64,000 nucleotides of DNA, taken from positions 62,001 to 126,000 of the forward strand of contig NZ_JAMFMA010000001.1 in NCBI RefSeq assembly GCF_023502425.1, given 5' to 3'. The stretch is from Flagellimonas spongiicola. Lineage in GTDB: Bacteria; Bacteroidota; Bacteroidia; Flavobacteriales; Flavobacteriaceae. The notes below the pieces were generated by a model, which searched no databases, was not told the DNA's origin, and saw nothing but the letters and a program-made list of their open reading frames with translations. Of this stretch, positions 18,235 through 27,289 are shown one piece after another; position 1 is the first letter of the stretch, and each line of letters begins with the position of its first letter. The position numbers were made by a program, and so were the translations under genes.

Positions 18235-18248
18235 TATTCCTAGGAATA
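18235..18248. promoter_or_regulatory. Perfect 14-bp palindrome upstream of the FG-GAP gene
   Basis: TATTCCTAGGAATA reads the same on both strands and starts 54 bases before the likely start codon of the 1112-aa lipoprotein gene. It could be an operator half of a dimeric regulator. No regulator is identified. Confidence 0.35.
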
Positions 18249-18261
18249 CAGCAATAGGCCG

Positions 18262-19602
18262 TTAAAGACCTAATTCAACTACACCAGGATGGTCTTTTTC
18301 GTAATGATAAGCTCTCCAGAAAAACCCTTCTCCTGCGAATTTCCATACCACTTCACCTGCTTCAGTAACTTCCCATACACCAAAGTCGCCCTCCGTGATG
18401 AGTCGGTTCCCATTTGGGGATTTAACCATACCTGACACCCTAGGTGCATAAAGGTTTGCATCGGTGAAGCTCCATGCAATGGTAGGTTCATTGTTTGTAT
18501 TTGCTGCAAGAGATAGCGGGTCTGGTAGCAGTAGTTCATATGCTGTGGATTGATTCAAATCGCCCCCGTTCATATAGATTGTAAATTTTCCAAGATCTTC
18601 ACCAGACAACAATCGCGGATGGTGATTATTATAAAATAATCGTTCCCCCATAGGATTGTCATATACTTCAGGATTACCAAATCTATAGATCAAATCCCCA
18701 CCGAAACCATAATTTCCCCCAGTGTGGCTAGCGGCTTCTTCCGTGGTTGTGCTATGATCAATTACCCAAACCTCATGATAAAAGTTTACGCTGATGTAAA
18801 TGATATCATTTTCTTCGTCATATTCGATGCCATTGGCATGCATGATATCACCTTGTTTATCTGTAACATAATTCAGGTCTATCAAACGAGGATTATCTGC
18901 TAATACCCCAAAATTATCCTTGGTATCATCATGATCCTGTATGATATGGTCCCAAGCGTGCCATTCCCATACAATTTCATCTGTGAGTGGGTTGATTTCA
19001 ATAATGGCTTCTGGAAAAATAGCCTCACTTAAAACGGATCCTGCCTGTTCGGCAACTTCTTGACTACGTTTTTCCCATACCAATGTGATTACATTGCCGT
19101 TTGGTAAGAGCTCCACATCGTGATGGGTAATGTAATCTTCAGATGAATAGTCAAAATTCCATTCTACCGAGCTATCAGGGTTCACAAACTGTAATTTTCC
19201 CCCTTGTCCGCCATAGGTAATATCCGGCGCTTCCGCTTTCATGATGCCCAATAGGCGACCGTCATCCAAAAGTTCTACATCGTTTCCGATACCGAAGGGC
19301 AAGTCCCATTCATGTAAAATTACAGCATCTTTGTCCATTAGGTAGACCCGGTCATTACCTGCGTCATTTATCAGCACATAGGTATCTTCCACTTTTGGTT
19401 CATTAAAAAACTCAACTGTACCAGCGATATCTTCTGGCAGCGGGTCCGTTGGACCATCATCCGTAGGTTCGTCATCAGTAGGTGTTTCCCCAATGGAGTC
19501 ATCATCTGTTGGTTCTGGGGTGTCATCGTTATTGTTGCACGCATTCAATAATAAGAATACAGAAAACAGCGACGCTATAAGAAGTCTAAACGTATGTTTC
19601 AT
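18262..19602 (-). CDS. aryl-sulfate sulfotransferase-like lipoprotein
   Basis: 446 aa. A lipoprotein signal ends at the Cys of LLLNAC (residue 22). An Asp/Thr/Pro-rich linker of about 40 residues (TPEPTDDD...PTDD) forms a surface tether. The rest is a beta-propeller of the arylsulfotransferase family, with repeats such as HDVELLPNGN, HANGIEYDEENDIIYIS, FYNNHHPRLLSG and MVKSPNGNRLITEG. Conserved His residues sit where the family places its catalytic and sulfate-binding residues, but I could not align them with certainty. Family enzymes move sulfate between phenolic compounds without PAPS. Some homologues may have other roles. Located between SusCD and the FG-GAP gene. Confidence 0.82.
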   Translation of the reverse strand: MKHTFRLLIASLFSVFLLLNACNNNDDTPEPTDDDSIGETPTDDEPTDDGPTDPLPEDIAGTVEFFNEPKVEDTYVLINDAGNDRVYLMDKDAVILHEWDLPFGIGNDVELLDDGRLLGIMKAEAPDITYGGQGGKLQFVNPDSSVEWNFDYSSEDYITHHDVELLPNGNVITLVWEKRSQEVAEQAGSVLSEAIFPEAIIEINPLTDEIVWEWHAWDHIIQDHDDTKDNFGVLADNPRLIDLNYVTDKQGDIMHANGIEYDEENDIIYISVNFYHEVWVIDHSTTTEEAASHTGGNYGFGGDLIYRFGNPEVYDNPMGERLFYNNHHPRLLSGEDLGKFTIYMNGGDLNQSTAYELLLPDPLSLAANTNNEPTIAWSFTDANLYAPRVSGMVKSPNGNRLITEGDFGVWEVTEAGEVVWKFAGEGFFWRAYHYEKDHPGVVELGL

Positions 19603-19660
19603 AGTAATTTTTGACTAAGGTAATCAAAATCGAAAATATGAAAATTGAAGAATATATATC

Positions 19661-19691
19661 AAAAAAAAGAGGCATCAATTGATGCCTCTTT
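19661..19691 (-). terminator. Rho-independent terminator of the SusC-SusD-lipoprotein operon
   Basis: On the minus strand a 13-bp perfect stem (bases 19679-19691 pairing with 19666-19678, core GAGGCATCAA/TTGATGCCTC) runs into a U-tract, seen as eight A's at 19661-19668 on the plus strand. It begins 36 bases after the stop codon at 19727. Confidence 0.92.
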
Positions 19692-19726
19692 CTATTGTGA
19701 TAGGATCAAGATCCTATTCCATTTCT

Positions 19727-20599
19727 CTAGTTACAGATGTTCAACACAATCTCACCAGGAGTTGGGCCAGGGCCGCCAGCAGCAGCAGTCTCACCTGTAG
19801 GCGCGATCAACTCAAAAGAGTGCTCACCTTCAAAGTTTCCTGGGGTGTATTCCCATAGTAAATCTGTAGTTCCATCAGGAACATTGATCGTCTCGGTATT
19901 GGTCGTCGCTTGAGCAACGGATACCGTGTAATCAGTAGCTGTTCCATCAATGGTAACGGTAATAAATGCACCATCCCATCCATCACCATAGCTGTCATCC
20001 ATGGTCAACTCATAATCCCCGGTCACTGGAGCAACTGGAATACAGTTGATCCCTGCTCTGTACGCATATGGAGAAGAGAAGAAGGAACCACCGGAAACGT
20101 TACCAGTAGCATCAACATCGGTAAAAGATCTACCATCGGTAAGGTTCACCACCAAACGAATGGCAATCTGGTCACCACCTGTTACGTTGGCAGGATCGTT
20201 TACGATACCCAAGGCACTAAGGGCCTCACCAAGACTCACGCTAAAGCTGGTCCTTGGCAGGTTGTTCGGTCCATTGGTGAACTCAGAAGCAGCCACGGTG
20301 CTCACCAAGGTCTCGGCAGCAGTGGTCGTTCCATTGGAATCCGTATTGTCTACGAAGCCAACATAGATTTCCATGTTGGACAATAATCCACCATCCAATA
20401 GGTCTTGCTCCTCGATGGTCACCCCGAAAATGGAGGCCGGATCAAAGACATTGAACGTTGTGCTCTCAAACGAGACAGTCCTTAAAACCGCACCTCGCTC
20501 AACAGTATCCTGAACTAGCACGGTAATCTTATCATCCTCAGAGCAAGAAGCCATAAGCGCGACGAAAGCAAGTGCTATAAATAATTTTAAATTTTTCAT
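19727..20599 (-). CDS. hypothetical lipoprotein, third gene of the SusCD operon
   Basis: 290 aa with a lipoprotein signal (MKNLKLFIALAFVALMASC, Cys19) followed by SEDD, an acidic motif fitting surface export. The N-terminal two-thirds is an unrecognised beta-rich domain. The C-terminal third contains DDSYGDGWDGAFITVTIDG, a motif seen in several secreted Bacteroidota proteins, and a Gly/Pro-rich end. It lies 29 bases downstream of the SusD-like gene and is closed by a strong terminator, so it is the last gene of the operon. By position it may be a surface ligand-binding accessory (the SusE/F position), but the sequence does not prove it. Confidence 0.8.
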   Translation of the reverse strand: MKNLKLFIALAFVALMASCSEDDKITVLVQDTVERGAVLRTVSFESTTFNVFDPASIFGVTIEEQDLLDGGLLSNMEIYVGFVDNTDSNGTTTAAETLVSTVAASEFTNGPNNLPRTSFSVSLGEALSALGIVNDPANVTGGDQIAIRLVVNLTDGRSFTDVDATGNVSGGSFFSSPYAYRAGINCIPVAPVTGDYELTMDDSYGDGWDGAFITVTIDGTATDYTVSVAQATTNTETINVPDGTTDLLWEYTPGNFEGEHSFELIAPTGETAAAGGPGPTPGEIVLNICN

Positions 20600-20628
20600 G
20601 AATTCTTATTTTGTTTTCAATGCAGTTA

Positions 20629-22338
20629 TTAGTTAGCAGCAGGAGCCGAACCATTGTTGTCCCAGAAAACTGGTTGTTGTTGGTTTGCTTTCTGGCTGAT
20701 GCTAGAGTTGTTGTTAACCGAGTTTGTCGGATAGTACATAGACCGAACGAAAACATCCGGATTTGGCTCCAAGTTTGCCTGCAAAGTAGTTGGGGCACCT
20801 GTTCTTCTGTAGAAGTTGTAAGGCTCCACACCATTCCCGAAACTTGCGATGAACAACTGCTCACCTAAAATGTCCCACTTACCAGCAGTATCAGCTGCAT
20901 CATATGCGGTACCAACTGCATCTATATAGGCAGTAACAGCAGCAGCATCAGGTTCAAACGACCCATCTGCAGACCCCAATCTTGTAGCTGCAAAAGCTTG
21001 AACCTTGGCAATTGATTTAGTTACACCGTCTAATAATGCAGTTCTAGCACCAGGCTCATCGTTAGCGGCCAATGCCATCTCGGCGATTTTAAAGTCTATA
21101 TCGAACGCTGTCAATAAATTACTGATTCCAAGACCTGCTGCACCAGCAACTAAACCAATGGCTTCAAAACTATCATCATCGAATTTACCACCTACCGGGT
21201 AAGTTCCATATACAGTTCTCAAAAGACCATCTGGTGGGATACCATCCGCATCACCGTGATCACGGCCCCAGTATCCATTAGGAAGGTAACAGAATGTATA
21301 ACCTCCGTCAATATAGTGCTGTGGTGGTGCTTCCAAAGAACAGTTCAAAGTTTCCTCATCTGGTGGAATTTCCGCACCTGGAACCGCAGTAGTCTGACGG
21401 TAGAAGTAGTAACGTGTTCTTGGGTCATTTGATGTAGTCATTAGATTCATCAACCAGTTGGACATGTAATCACCGCCACCGGAAACCGTATAGTTGATCC
21501 CGTAACGAGGGTGTCTGTTATCAGGCTGTGAAGCACTGGTTGCACCCCAGCTGAATAGAAAATCATCAGCAGTAGCATCGATGTAGTCACCTCCAGCTAC
21601 GATAGCATTGAAGCTAGCCGCAGCGCTGGCGTCCACCAATCTACGTTGTAAATAGATCTTCATCTTCAAGGTATTACAGGCCTTGATCCATTGGTCCTCA
21701 TCACCTCCATAGTAAAGGTCAGTCGGTGGCAATGCAGACTCCGTAGCATTGAAATTGGCAATTGCCTGATCCAACAAGGCCAATGCGGCATCATAGATTG
21801 AAGCACCTGGATCCGCAACCGGGTTGAAGTTGTCATCTGCGATGGCAGCCTCGGAGTACGGTACATCCCCGAAGAAATCCACCATGGTCACAAATAGGTA
21901 GGCCTCAAAGAAGTTGGCCATACCCAAGTGGGTGAACAATTCAGAGGCTTCAGCCAATGGCTCTAATGTTCTGATGTTTGCCAAAGTCCTGTACGCATTG
22001 TCCCATTCATCGGACATGTCACTTCCTTGGTATACACTCACATAGTTCCTACCACTCATGTTAACAACACGGGTAAGCTCCATGCCAAGTTCATTGAAAC
22101 CGTCACCGGTAGTGTTACCACCCGATGCCCAGTTATCGTTAGGGTCGTTATCGGCATCCCCTTCGAACTGTCTCACAAAGTCTTCCTGAACTGCATTCAA
22201 TAGGAAATCAGGAGAAGACTGTTCTGGAGTCAAGAAGTTTGGATCTGCAGTAAGGTCCAATTCCGTTGTCTCACAGGAAACCAATACAAGGGCCATTCCG
22301 AAGAATGCCGTAAAAATATTTCTAGTTATCCGTTTCAT
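20629..22338 (-). CDS. SusD/RagB family nutrient-binding outer membrane lipoprotein (SusD-like_2 type)
   Basis: 569 aa. Lipoprotein signal ending at Cys22 (LVLVSC). The protein has the helical TPR-like scaffold with typical segments: SSPDFLLNAVQEDFVRQ, WDNAYRTLANIRTLEPLA, ANFFEAYLFVTMVDFFGDVPYSEA, QWIKACNTLKMKIYLQRRLVD and ILGEQLFIASFGNGVEPYNFYRRTG. These belong to the SusD-like_2 (PF12771) branch. It forms the lid of the SusC transporter and captures ligand at the cell surface. It lies 21 bases after the SusC-like gene. The ligand is unknown, and no polysaccharide-degrading enzyme is adjacent, so peptide or another nutrient is as likely as glycan. Confidence 0.95.
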   Translation of the reverse strand: MKRITRNIFTAFFGMALVLVSCETTELDLTADPNFLTPEQSSPDFLLNAVQEDFVRQFEGDADNDPNDNWASGGNTTGDGFNELGMELTRVVNMSGRNYVSVYQGSDMSDEWDNAYRTLANIRTLEPLAEASELFTHLGMANFFEAYLFVTMVDFFGDVPYSEAAIADDNFNPVADPGASIYDAALALLDQAIANFNATESALPPTDLYYGGDEDQWIKACNTLKMKIYLQRRLVDASAAASFNAIVAGGDYIDATADDFLFSWGATSASQPDNRHPRYGINYTVSGGGDYMSNWLMNLMTTSNDPRTRYYFYRQTTAVPGAEIPPDEETLNCSLEAPPQHYIDGGYTFCYLPNGYWGRDHGDADGIPPDGLLRTVYGTYPVGGKFDDDSFEAIGLVAGAAGLGISNLLTAFDIDFKIAEMALAANDEPGARTALLDGVTKSIAKVQAFAATRLGSADGSFEPDAAAVTAYIDAVGTAYDAADTAGKWDILGEQLFIASFGNGVEPYNFYRRTGAPTTLQANLEPNPDVFVRSMYYPTNSVNNNSSISQKANQQQPVFWDNNGSAPAAN

Positions 22339-22359
22339 TATTTTATAAATTTTTTATTC

Positions 22360-25300
22360 TTAGAATGTTGCCTTTACACTAAGCCCGTATCTTCTTGCAC
22401 TGGGTCCGTTGATGAAGTCGAAACCAAATCCGTTGGATACCCCAAGACCTGAGGTGTTCGGATCGAAGTTGGCACCCTTGGGAGTGTTGACCGCTCTGTA
22501 CCAAAGGTTGTTCCCTGATACCGTGAAGGTCAAGTTCCCGAATGGTGTCTTGTCCAAGAACTTGCTTGGCAAGGAATAGCTCAATGAGGCCTCCTGAAGT
22601 CTTACCGTTGTGGCATCGTACACCTGTAGTTCACTTGGTCCGAAAAGGACATTGGAGAACCAGAAGGTGGAGTTGTTGATCTGCAGGTTGTTGGTATTGC
22701 CATTGGCATCAACCCCTGGAAGTACATAAGTATCTTCACGATCAACAGTCTCAGTGATTAGCCCCCTACCCATCAATGTGGAGATGGTACTGGAGTATAC
22801 GTCACCACCTTGGGTGTAGTTCCACTGGAACCCTAGGCTGAAGTTCTTATAGGAGATGTTGTTCCTTACGTTCATTACCCAGTCCGGGTTCGGATCACCG
22901 ATGATACCATCGTTTGGATCCTGTACGTAGTTACCATCGGCACCTACAACGAAGTCCCCGTTGGCATCCCTAAGGATACGGCTACCGAAGAACACGCCCA
23001 ATGGCTCGTCCTGGATGGCCGCGTTACCCAAGTTTGAGAAACCGGAGTAGACTACCTGATCGGTATCCTGTCCTAAATCTGTAACGGTCGTTTCATAAGC
23101 GGTGAAGTTCACGTTCGTTCTCCAGCTGAAACCACCTTGGTCTTTTGCCCTGAACCAGTTGACGCCCAAATCGGCCTCGATACCTTCGGACTCGATCTCA
23201 CCGATGTTAACGGCAACGATCCTTGTTCCAAGATCAGCGGCTGGATCCAATGGTCTGTCCAAGATAAGATCGTTGGTCTTTCTCTGGTAGATGGAGGCAT
23301 CCAGTGTGATACGTCCGTCCCACCATCTGGATTCGATACCAAGTTCGATCTCTTCCAAGGTCTCCGGCTGCAAGTTCGGGTTACCCGTTCTTGTACCCAC
23401 TTCATTGGTCACGATGTTGGCACCGGTTCCGTCCTGTACATCCTGTGTATCCAATATCAATGTACTTGCGACTGGATAATTGGAGGACTCAAAATTCGCC
23501 GATACCCCAAGACCTGCACGGATCTTCAAGTAGTTCAATACGTTCTCCGACTTAAGGCCGTCGATAGCGGCCGTTGGGATGAAGGAGATACTTGCCGATG
23601 GATAGAACTGTGCCCTGTTTTCAGTGGTAAAGTTCGATACCCAATCGTTACGACCTGCAAGGGTCAAGTATAGGTATTTATCGTAATCGAAATCCACCTG
23701 TCCGTATACACCGACAAGGTTTCTCTCTACAAATGTCTGTATCTCATTTTGGTTCAAGAAGTTGAAGTGTCTCAATACGTCGAAAACCTGCTGTCCATCA
23801 CTGGCCACACCGTTTTGGTCGAAGATCTCCCTTCTTGAAGTGGCACCAACGTTGAACGTGGTCCCGATCTTTTCGGTGATGTCAAAGTCACCGTTAAGGA
23901 TGAAGTTGTGGTCCCAAATGGTGTTGGTGTTGTTCCATGTTTCATAGAAACCGCTAACCGTTCTAGCACCACCACCGATACCACCTCTGTTTTGGTAGTT
24001 GGTGTTGTTCTCACTATAGATATCGATACCTGCGCGATACACCAAGTTCAGGTTATCATTGATATCATATTGTAAAGAGGCTTGACCGAATACCCTATTT
24101 GTTTCCTGATTAGATCCAGCGTTATTTACGGTCCATAATGGGTGCTGGATGGAGTTATTCTGTCTGTAGTAAACGCTACTTCCATCGATAGGGTTCTGGA
24201 ACGGAAGTCCCTGGACATCGATACTACGTGGTGTGAACCACAAGTGACCGAATACGGAAGAACCTGTACCTGTAGATCCGTTACCTTGACTTAATGCCAC
24301 CGGAGGAGAGGTAAACTTCGTTCTTGCGTAGTTCAAAGTACCTGAGGCAGTGAACTTGTTGCTCAACTGCGCCCTACCACCAACGGATAATGTGTTACGA
24401 GTAACGCCATTTCCAGGTGTGAAACCGTTGTCCTTCAAGTGACCGAAGTTCACGTTGTATCCTATTTTTCCATCATCGGAAGCACCTCTAACGTTTACGG
24501 AGGAGTTTGTGATAATACCTCTTTTGAAGAAGCGTCCCACACTGTCATATGGTCTCCAATCGTAACGTGCCCCTTGGAACTCCGGGAAAGCGGCCTGGAT
24601 GGCTGCAGTTGAAGTGGAGTATGGGTGGGCCAATGTCCCTTGATCATCGATTGCAGACTGTGCGCCCCAACCTGAAGCTCCTTCCCTTCTGAAGCTTGGG
24701 CCCCAGTTGGAGAAGAACCATCCGAAGGACTGGTCGAAACCGTTACCATATTCGTTCTGGTAATCTGGTGTAGAGGCGATCTCGTTGAAGAAAACCGAAG
24801 AATTTACTGTAACTTCTGTCTTCTTTGGACCGGCTGCACCCGTGGATCCACCTTTGGTGGTAATGAGGATGACCCCGTTACGACCTTGTGAACCATATAA
24901 GGTAGCAGCTGCAAGACCCCTAAGGACGTTCACGCTCTCGATACTGTTGGGATCAAGGTCAAGGAACCTACTGGAACCGTTGTTACCATTGATGAAATCC
25001 TGACGGTCGCCCTGTCTACCCTGTGAGTTGGTGTCCGTACTGAACGGCACACCGTCCACGATGAACAATGCCTGGTTGCTAGAGCTGAACGTGGAAAGAC
25101 CCCGGATGATCACGTTTGTACCGGAACCGGAAAGACCACTCTGGTTGGTGATCTGTACACCTGCGGCCTTACCTTGAAGTACCCTGGCGACATCACCATC
25201 TGGTCGTTGCTCCAGGTCCTCGCTACCTACCTCGGTAACGGCGTAACCCAATGCTTGTTTCTCCCTTTTGATACCAAGGGCAGTCACAACAACTTCCTCG

Positions 25301-25605
25301 AGTGCCTGTGCATCTTCCTCCATTTGGACGTTGATCACATCACTTGCGCCAACTTCCCTTCTGGCATCTCTCTGTCCAATGTAACTGAAAAGAAGTGCTT
25401 GACCTTGACTGGCACTGATAGCATAGTTACCGTCAAAATCTGTTTGGGTACCCGTAGTGGTACCTTCAACGACAATGTTGACCCCAGGCAGCGGCAGCCC
25501 ATCGGCGTCCGTAACAGTACCTGTAATCGTCTTGTCTTGTGCAAAAGAAACATGCACAACAAACGCCAATAACAGCGTTAACAATCCATTAAGTTTTGTT
25601 CTCAT
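22360..25605 (-). CDS. SusC/RagA family TonB-linked outer membrane protein
   Basis: 1081 aa. Signal peptide (cleavage after VSFAQ), then a CarboxypepD_reg-like domain (ITGTVTDADGLPLPGVNIVVEGT, residues about 28-100) and the SusC signature before the plug (EEVVVTALGIKREKQALGYAV). The plug contains VIIRGLSTFSSSNQALFIVDGVPF and the IESVNVLRGLAAATLYGSQG motif. A 22-strand-type barrel follows, ending SVKATF with a terminal Phe as expected for barrel assembly. It imports ligand through the outer membrane using TonB energy, with the SusD-like protein as lid. First gene of the operon. Codons here are richer in C-ending forms than in most neighbours, suggesting strong expression. Confidence 0.97.
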   Translation of the reverse strand: MRTKLNGLLTLLLAFVVHVSFAQDKTITGTVTDADGLPLPGVNIVVEGTTTGTQTDFDGNYAISASQGQALLFSYIGQRDARREVGASDVINVQMEEDAQALEEVVVTALGIKREKQALGYAVTEVGSEDLEQRPDGDVARVLQGKAAGVQITNQSGLSGSGTNVIIRGLSTFSSSNQALFIVDGVPFSTDTNSQGRQGDRQDFINGNNGSSRFLDLDPNSIESVNVLRGLAAATLYGSQGRNGVILITTKGGSTGAAGPKKTEVTVNSSVFFNEIASTPDYQNEYGNGFDQSFGWFFSNWGPSFRREGASGWGAQSAIDDQGTLAHPYSTSTAAIQAAFPEFQGARYDWRPYDSVGRFFKRGIITNSSVNVRGASDDGKIGYNVNFGHLKDNGFTPGNGVTRNTLSVGGRAQLSNKFTASGTLNYARTKFTSPPVALSQGNGSTGTGSSVFGHLWFTPRSIDVQGLPFQNPIDGSSVYYRQNNSIQHPLWTVNNAGSNQETNRVFGQASLQYDINDNLNLVYRAGIDIYSENNTNYQNRGGIGGGARTVSGFYETWNNTNTIWDHNFILNGDFDITEKIGTTFNVGATSRREIFDQNGVASDGQQVFDVLRHFNFLNQNEIQTFVERNLVGVYGQVDFDYDKYLYLTLAGRNDWVSNFTTENRAQFYPSASISFIPTAAIDGLKSENVLNYLKIRAGLGVSANFESSNYPVASTLILDTQDVQDGTGANIVTNEVGTRTGNPNLQPETLEEIELGIESRWWDGRITLDASIYQRKTNDLILDRPLDPAADLGTRIVAVNIGEIESEGIEADLGVNWFRAKDQGGFSWRTNVNFTAYETTVTDLGQDTDQVVYSGFSNLGNAAIQDEPLGVFFGSRILRDANGDFVVGADGNYVQDPNDGIIGDPNPDWVMNVRNNISYKNFSLGFQWNYTQGGDVYSSTISTLMGRGLITETVDREDTYVLPGVDANGNTNNLQINNSTFWFSNVLFGPSELQVYDATTVRLQEASLSYSLPSKFLDKTPFGNLTFTVSGNNLWYRAVNTPKGANFDPNTSGLGVSNGFGFDFINGPSARRYGLSVKATF

Positions 25606-25949
25606 TTTAAAATTATTTGAATTAGCTAGCCGCTAAAATCATAATTTCATGTTAATAATCCAAACTAATTGTACTAAAATTTTAAGCTTAAGTTTACAAA
25701 TGCAAAGCCATCAAAATTCAGAGGGATAATTATGGTGTTCACAATGTGAGGGGGTAAAAAATGATTAAACATCAATATTTGTCTTTTGAAAATTGCGTTA
25801 TATATTGCTTAATTTCTTCTTGAAAGTGTTGTGTTTATAAGGAATCCACGTTTTTATGCGCTTTTAAAACAAACAGAACCTATTGTATGGGATCAGTTGG
25901 CTAGATCTGATATGTTTTTTGTAAATTATACCTTAATATATATGAGGGC
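25606..25949. other. 344-bp divergent intergenic region upstream of susC-like gene
   Basis: This region separates the susC-like start (minus) from the next plus-strand gene. It must hold promoters for both, but no convincing TAnnTTTG/TTTG pair was found on either strand. A TTAAGCTTAA palindrome lies at 25682-25691. No gene is visible. Strongly A+T-rich. Confidence 0.5.
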
Positions 25950-26729
25950 ATGTCAGTTAAAATTTTAACATTGTTTTTTTTGGTATTAAACACAATGTTG
26001 TGCGCGCAACAAAAAGTTAACGTACAGCCAGGGGTGATAAATCTATATGAAAAAGGATTGCAGGGAATTGGCCCTGATTTTGGCAATAACCCAGCTTCTG
26101 AAAATTTCTATAATCAAATGCGGGACAGGTTTGCAGCATTAGGAATTGACAGGCCAATTGGATTAGAGGATATTGAAGGGTCCATTTATTATAATGACAA
26201 GTTTAGACCGGCAACTATAAGCTTTGAGGGTATCGAAGCCCGCAAAGTTTTTGCGCGTTACAATGCCTTTAATGATGAGTTTGAAATAAAAAGTTCGGAT
26301 GAAGGTGGTGAAAAAACACTGGCACTATTCAAAGATGTTGCTATTGCTTGTGAATTAGATGGAAAGAAATACACCTATTTTAAGGTAGTTGGAAAAAAAG
26401 GAGAACAATCGACGATTTATCTTACTCCAATCTCTACTGTCGGTGCTTTTCAATTAATGGAACAAAAATCAAAAAGATTTAAAGAAGGGAAACAGGCTAA
26501 AACATCCCATGCGGTATCATTTCCCCATAGATTTGTGGATGAAATTAATTTCTACTTAATAGTCAATCGTGCCGCACCAAAATATATTCCCTCTAAGAAA
26601 AATGAAGTAATTGGGTTGTTTGATGCGGACTTACGTCCAAATATCAAAAGTTATATCAAGACCAAAAAGTTAGATTTGAAATCTAAATCCGGATTGATTG
26701 AATTAGTGGCCTATGCTGGTGATTTGTAA
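25950..26729 (+). CDS. hypothetical secreted protein
   Basis: 259 aa. A signal peptide (hydrophobic residues 4-18, cleavage around MLCAQQ) leads into a protein with no family that I recognise. Visible features are an N-terminal stretch resembling a transcription-start-like beta motif (GSIYYNDKFRPATISF) and several Lys-rich patches in the second half (KKNEVIGLFDADLRPNIKSYIKTKKLDLKSKS), giving a basic C-terminus. No lipobox is present, so it is probably periplasmic or secreted. It stands alone between the SusC promoter region and the ribosomal operon. Confidence 0.7.
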   Translation: MSVKILTLFFLVLNTMLCAQQKVNVQPGVINLYEKGLQGIGPDFGNNPASENFYNQMRDRFAALGIDRPIGLEDIEGSIYYNDKFRPATISFEGIEARKVFARYNAFNDEFEIKSSDEGGEKTLALFKDVAIACELDGKKYTYFKVVGKKGEQSTIYLTPISTVGAFQLMEQKSKRFKEGKQAKTSHAVSFPHRFVDEINFYLIVNRAAPKYIPSKKNEVIGLFDADLRPNIKSYIKTKKLDLKSKSGLIELVAYAGDL

Positions 26730-26832
26730 GTTTCATGAGGTTTTCGCGCTTTCTTTTCGGTCTTAAAATCACTTCTTATACGATACTAAGATTTTGATTT
26801 TCAGGTTTGACTGGAAATTTAATCTGCTTGGA

Positions 26833-26863
26833 TTTGAATTATAATGAAATATCACTACATTTG
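26833..26863 (+). promoter_or_regulatory. Bacteroidota-type promoter of the ribosomal superoperon
   Basis: TTTG at 26833-26836, a 19-base spacer and TACATTTG at 26856-26863, followed by C. This fits the TTTG-N19-21-TAnnTTTG consensus known for the Bacteroidota housekeeping sigma factor. The rpsL start codon is 46 bases after the -7 element. Confidence 0.85.
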
Positions 26864-26866
26864 CAG

Positions 26867-26881
26867 CCCTCAAAACGAGGG
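26867..26881 (+). other. Small hairpin near the 5' end of the rpsL leader
   Basis: CCCTC (26867-26871) pairs with GAGGG (26877-26881) around AAAAC. It lies four bases after the -7 element, at about the expected transcription start, so the mRNA may begin with a short stem-loop that protects the 5' end. Confidence 0.45.
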
Positions 26882-26908
26882 TTGTTTTGATTTTTAAAAG
26901 AAATTTTA

Positions 26909-27283
26909 ATGCCAACAATTTCACAATTAGTACGAAAAGGAAGAGTCACCATTACCAAGAAGAGTAAATCGGCTGCTTTGGATTCGTGTCCTCAAAGACG
27001 AGGGGTTTGTACGCGTGTTTATACTACTACGCCTAAAAAACCAAACTCAGCCATGCGTAAAGTGGCAAGGGTAAGGTTGACCAATGGTAAAGAAGTTAAC
27101 GCATACATCCCTGGTGAAGGTCACAACCTCCAAGAGCACTCGATAGTATTGGTTAGAGGTGGAAGAGTTAAGGATTTACCCGGTGTACGTTACCACATTG
27201 TTCGTGGTGCATTAGATACCGCAGGGGTAGCAGGTAGAACGCAGCGTAGATCAAAATACGGAGCTAAACGTCCTAAAAAATAA
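26909..27283 (+). CDS. rpsL: 30S ribosomal protein S12
   Basis: 124 aa, standard length. It opens with [11 protein letters not shown] and contains the decoding-centre loops TPKKPNSA (with the Lys at the position altered in streptomycin-resistant mutants) and [10 protein letters not shown], both in the wild-type form. S12 sits at the A site of the small subunit and monitors codon-anticodon pairing. First gene of the str-type block, with rpsG starting six bases after its stop. The start is preceded by an A/T-rich leader without a Shine-Dalgarno motif. Confidence 0.99.
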   Translation: MPTISQLVRKGRVTITKKSKSAALDSCPQRRGVCTRVYTTTPKKPNSAMRKVARVRLTNGKEVNAYIPGEGHNLQEHSIVLVRGGRVKDLPGVRYHIVRGALDTAGVAGRTQRRSKYGAKRPKK

Positions 27284-27289
27284 GAAGCG

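Noticed and set aside
19910..20386. 158-codon open frame on the plus strand
   Set aside because: Antisense to the SusCD-associated lipoprotein gene; long frames here come from its codon pattern.
23137..23673. 178-codon open frame on the plus strand
   Set aside because: It is antisense to the SusC-like gene, which has full family signatures; the product has no protein-like pattern and no start context.
14842..25605. Classical polysaccharide utilisation locus
   Set aside because: SusC and SusD are present, but no glycoside hydrolase, lyase, sulfatase or hybrid sensor is adjacent, so the glycan label is not supported.
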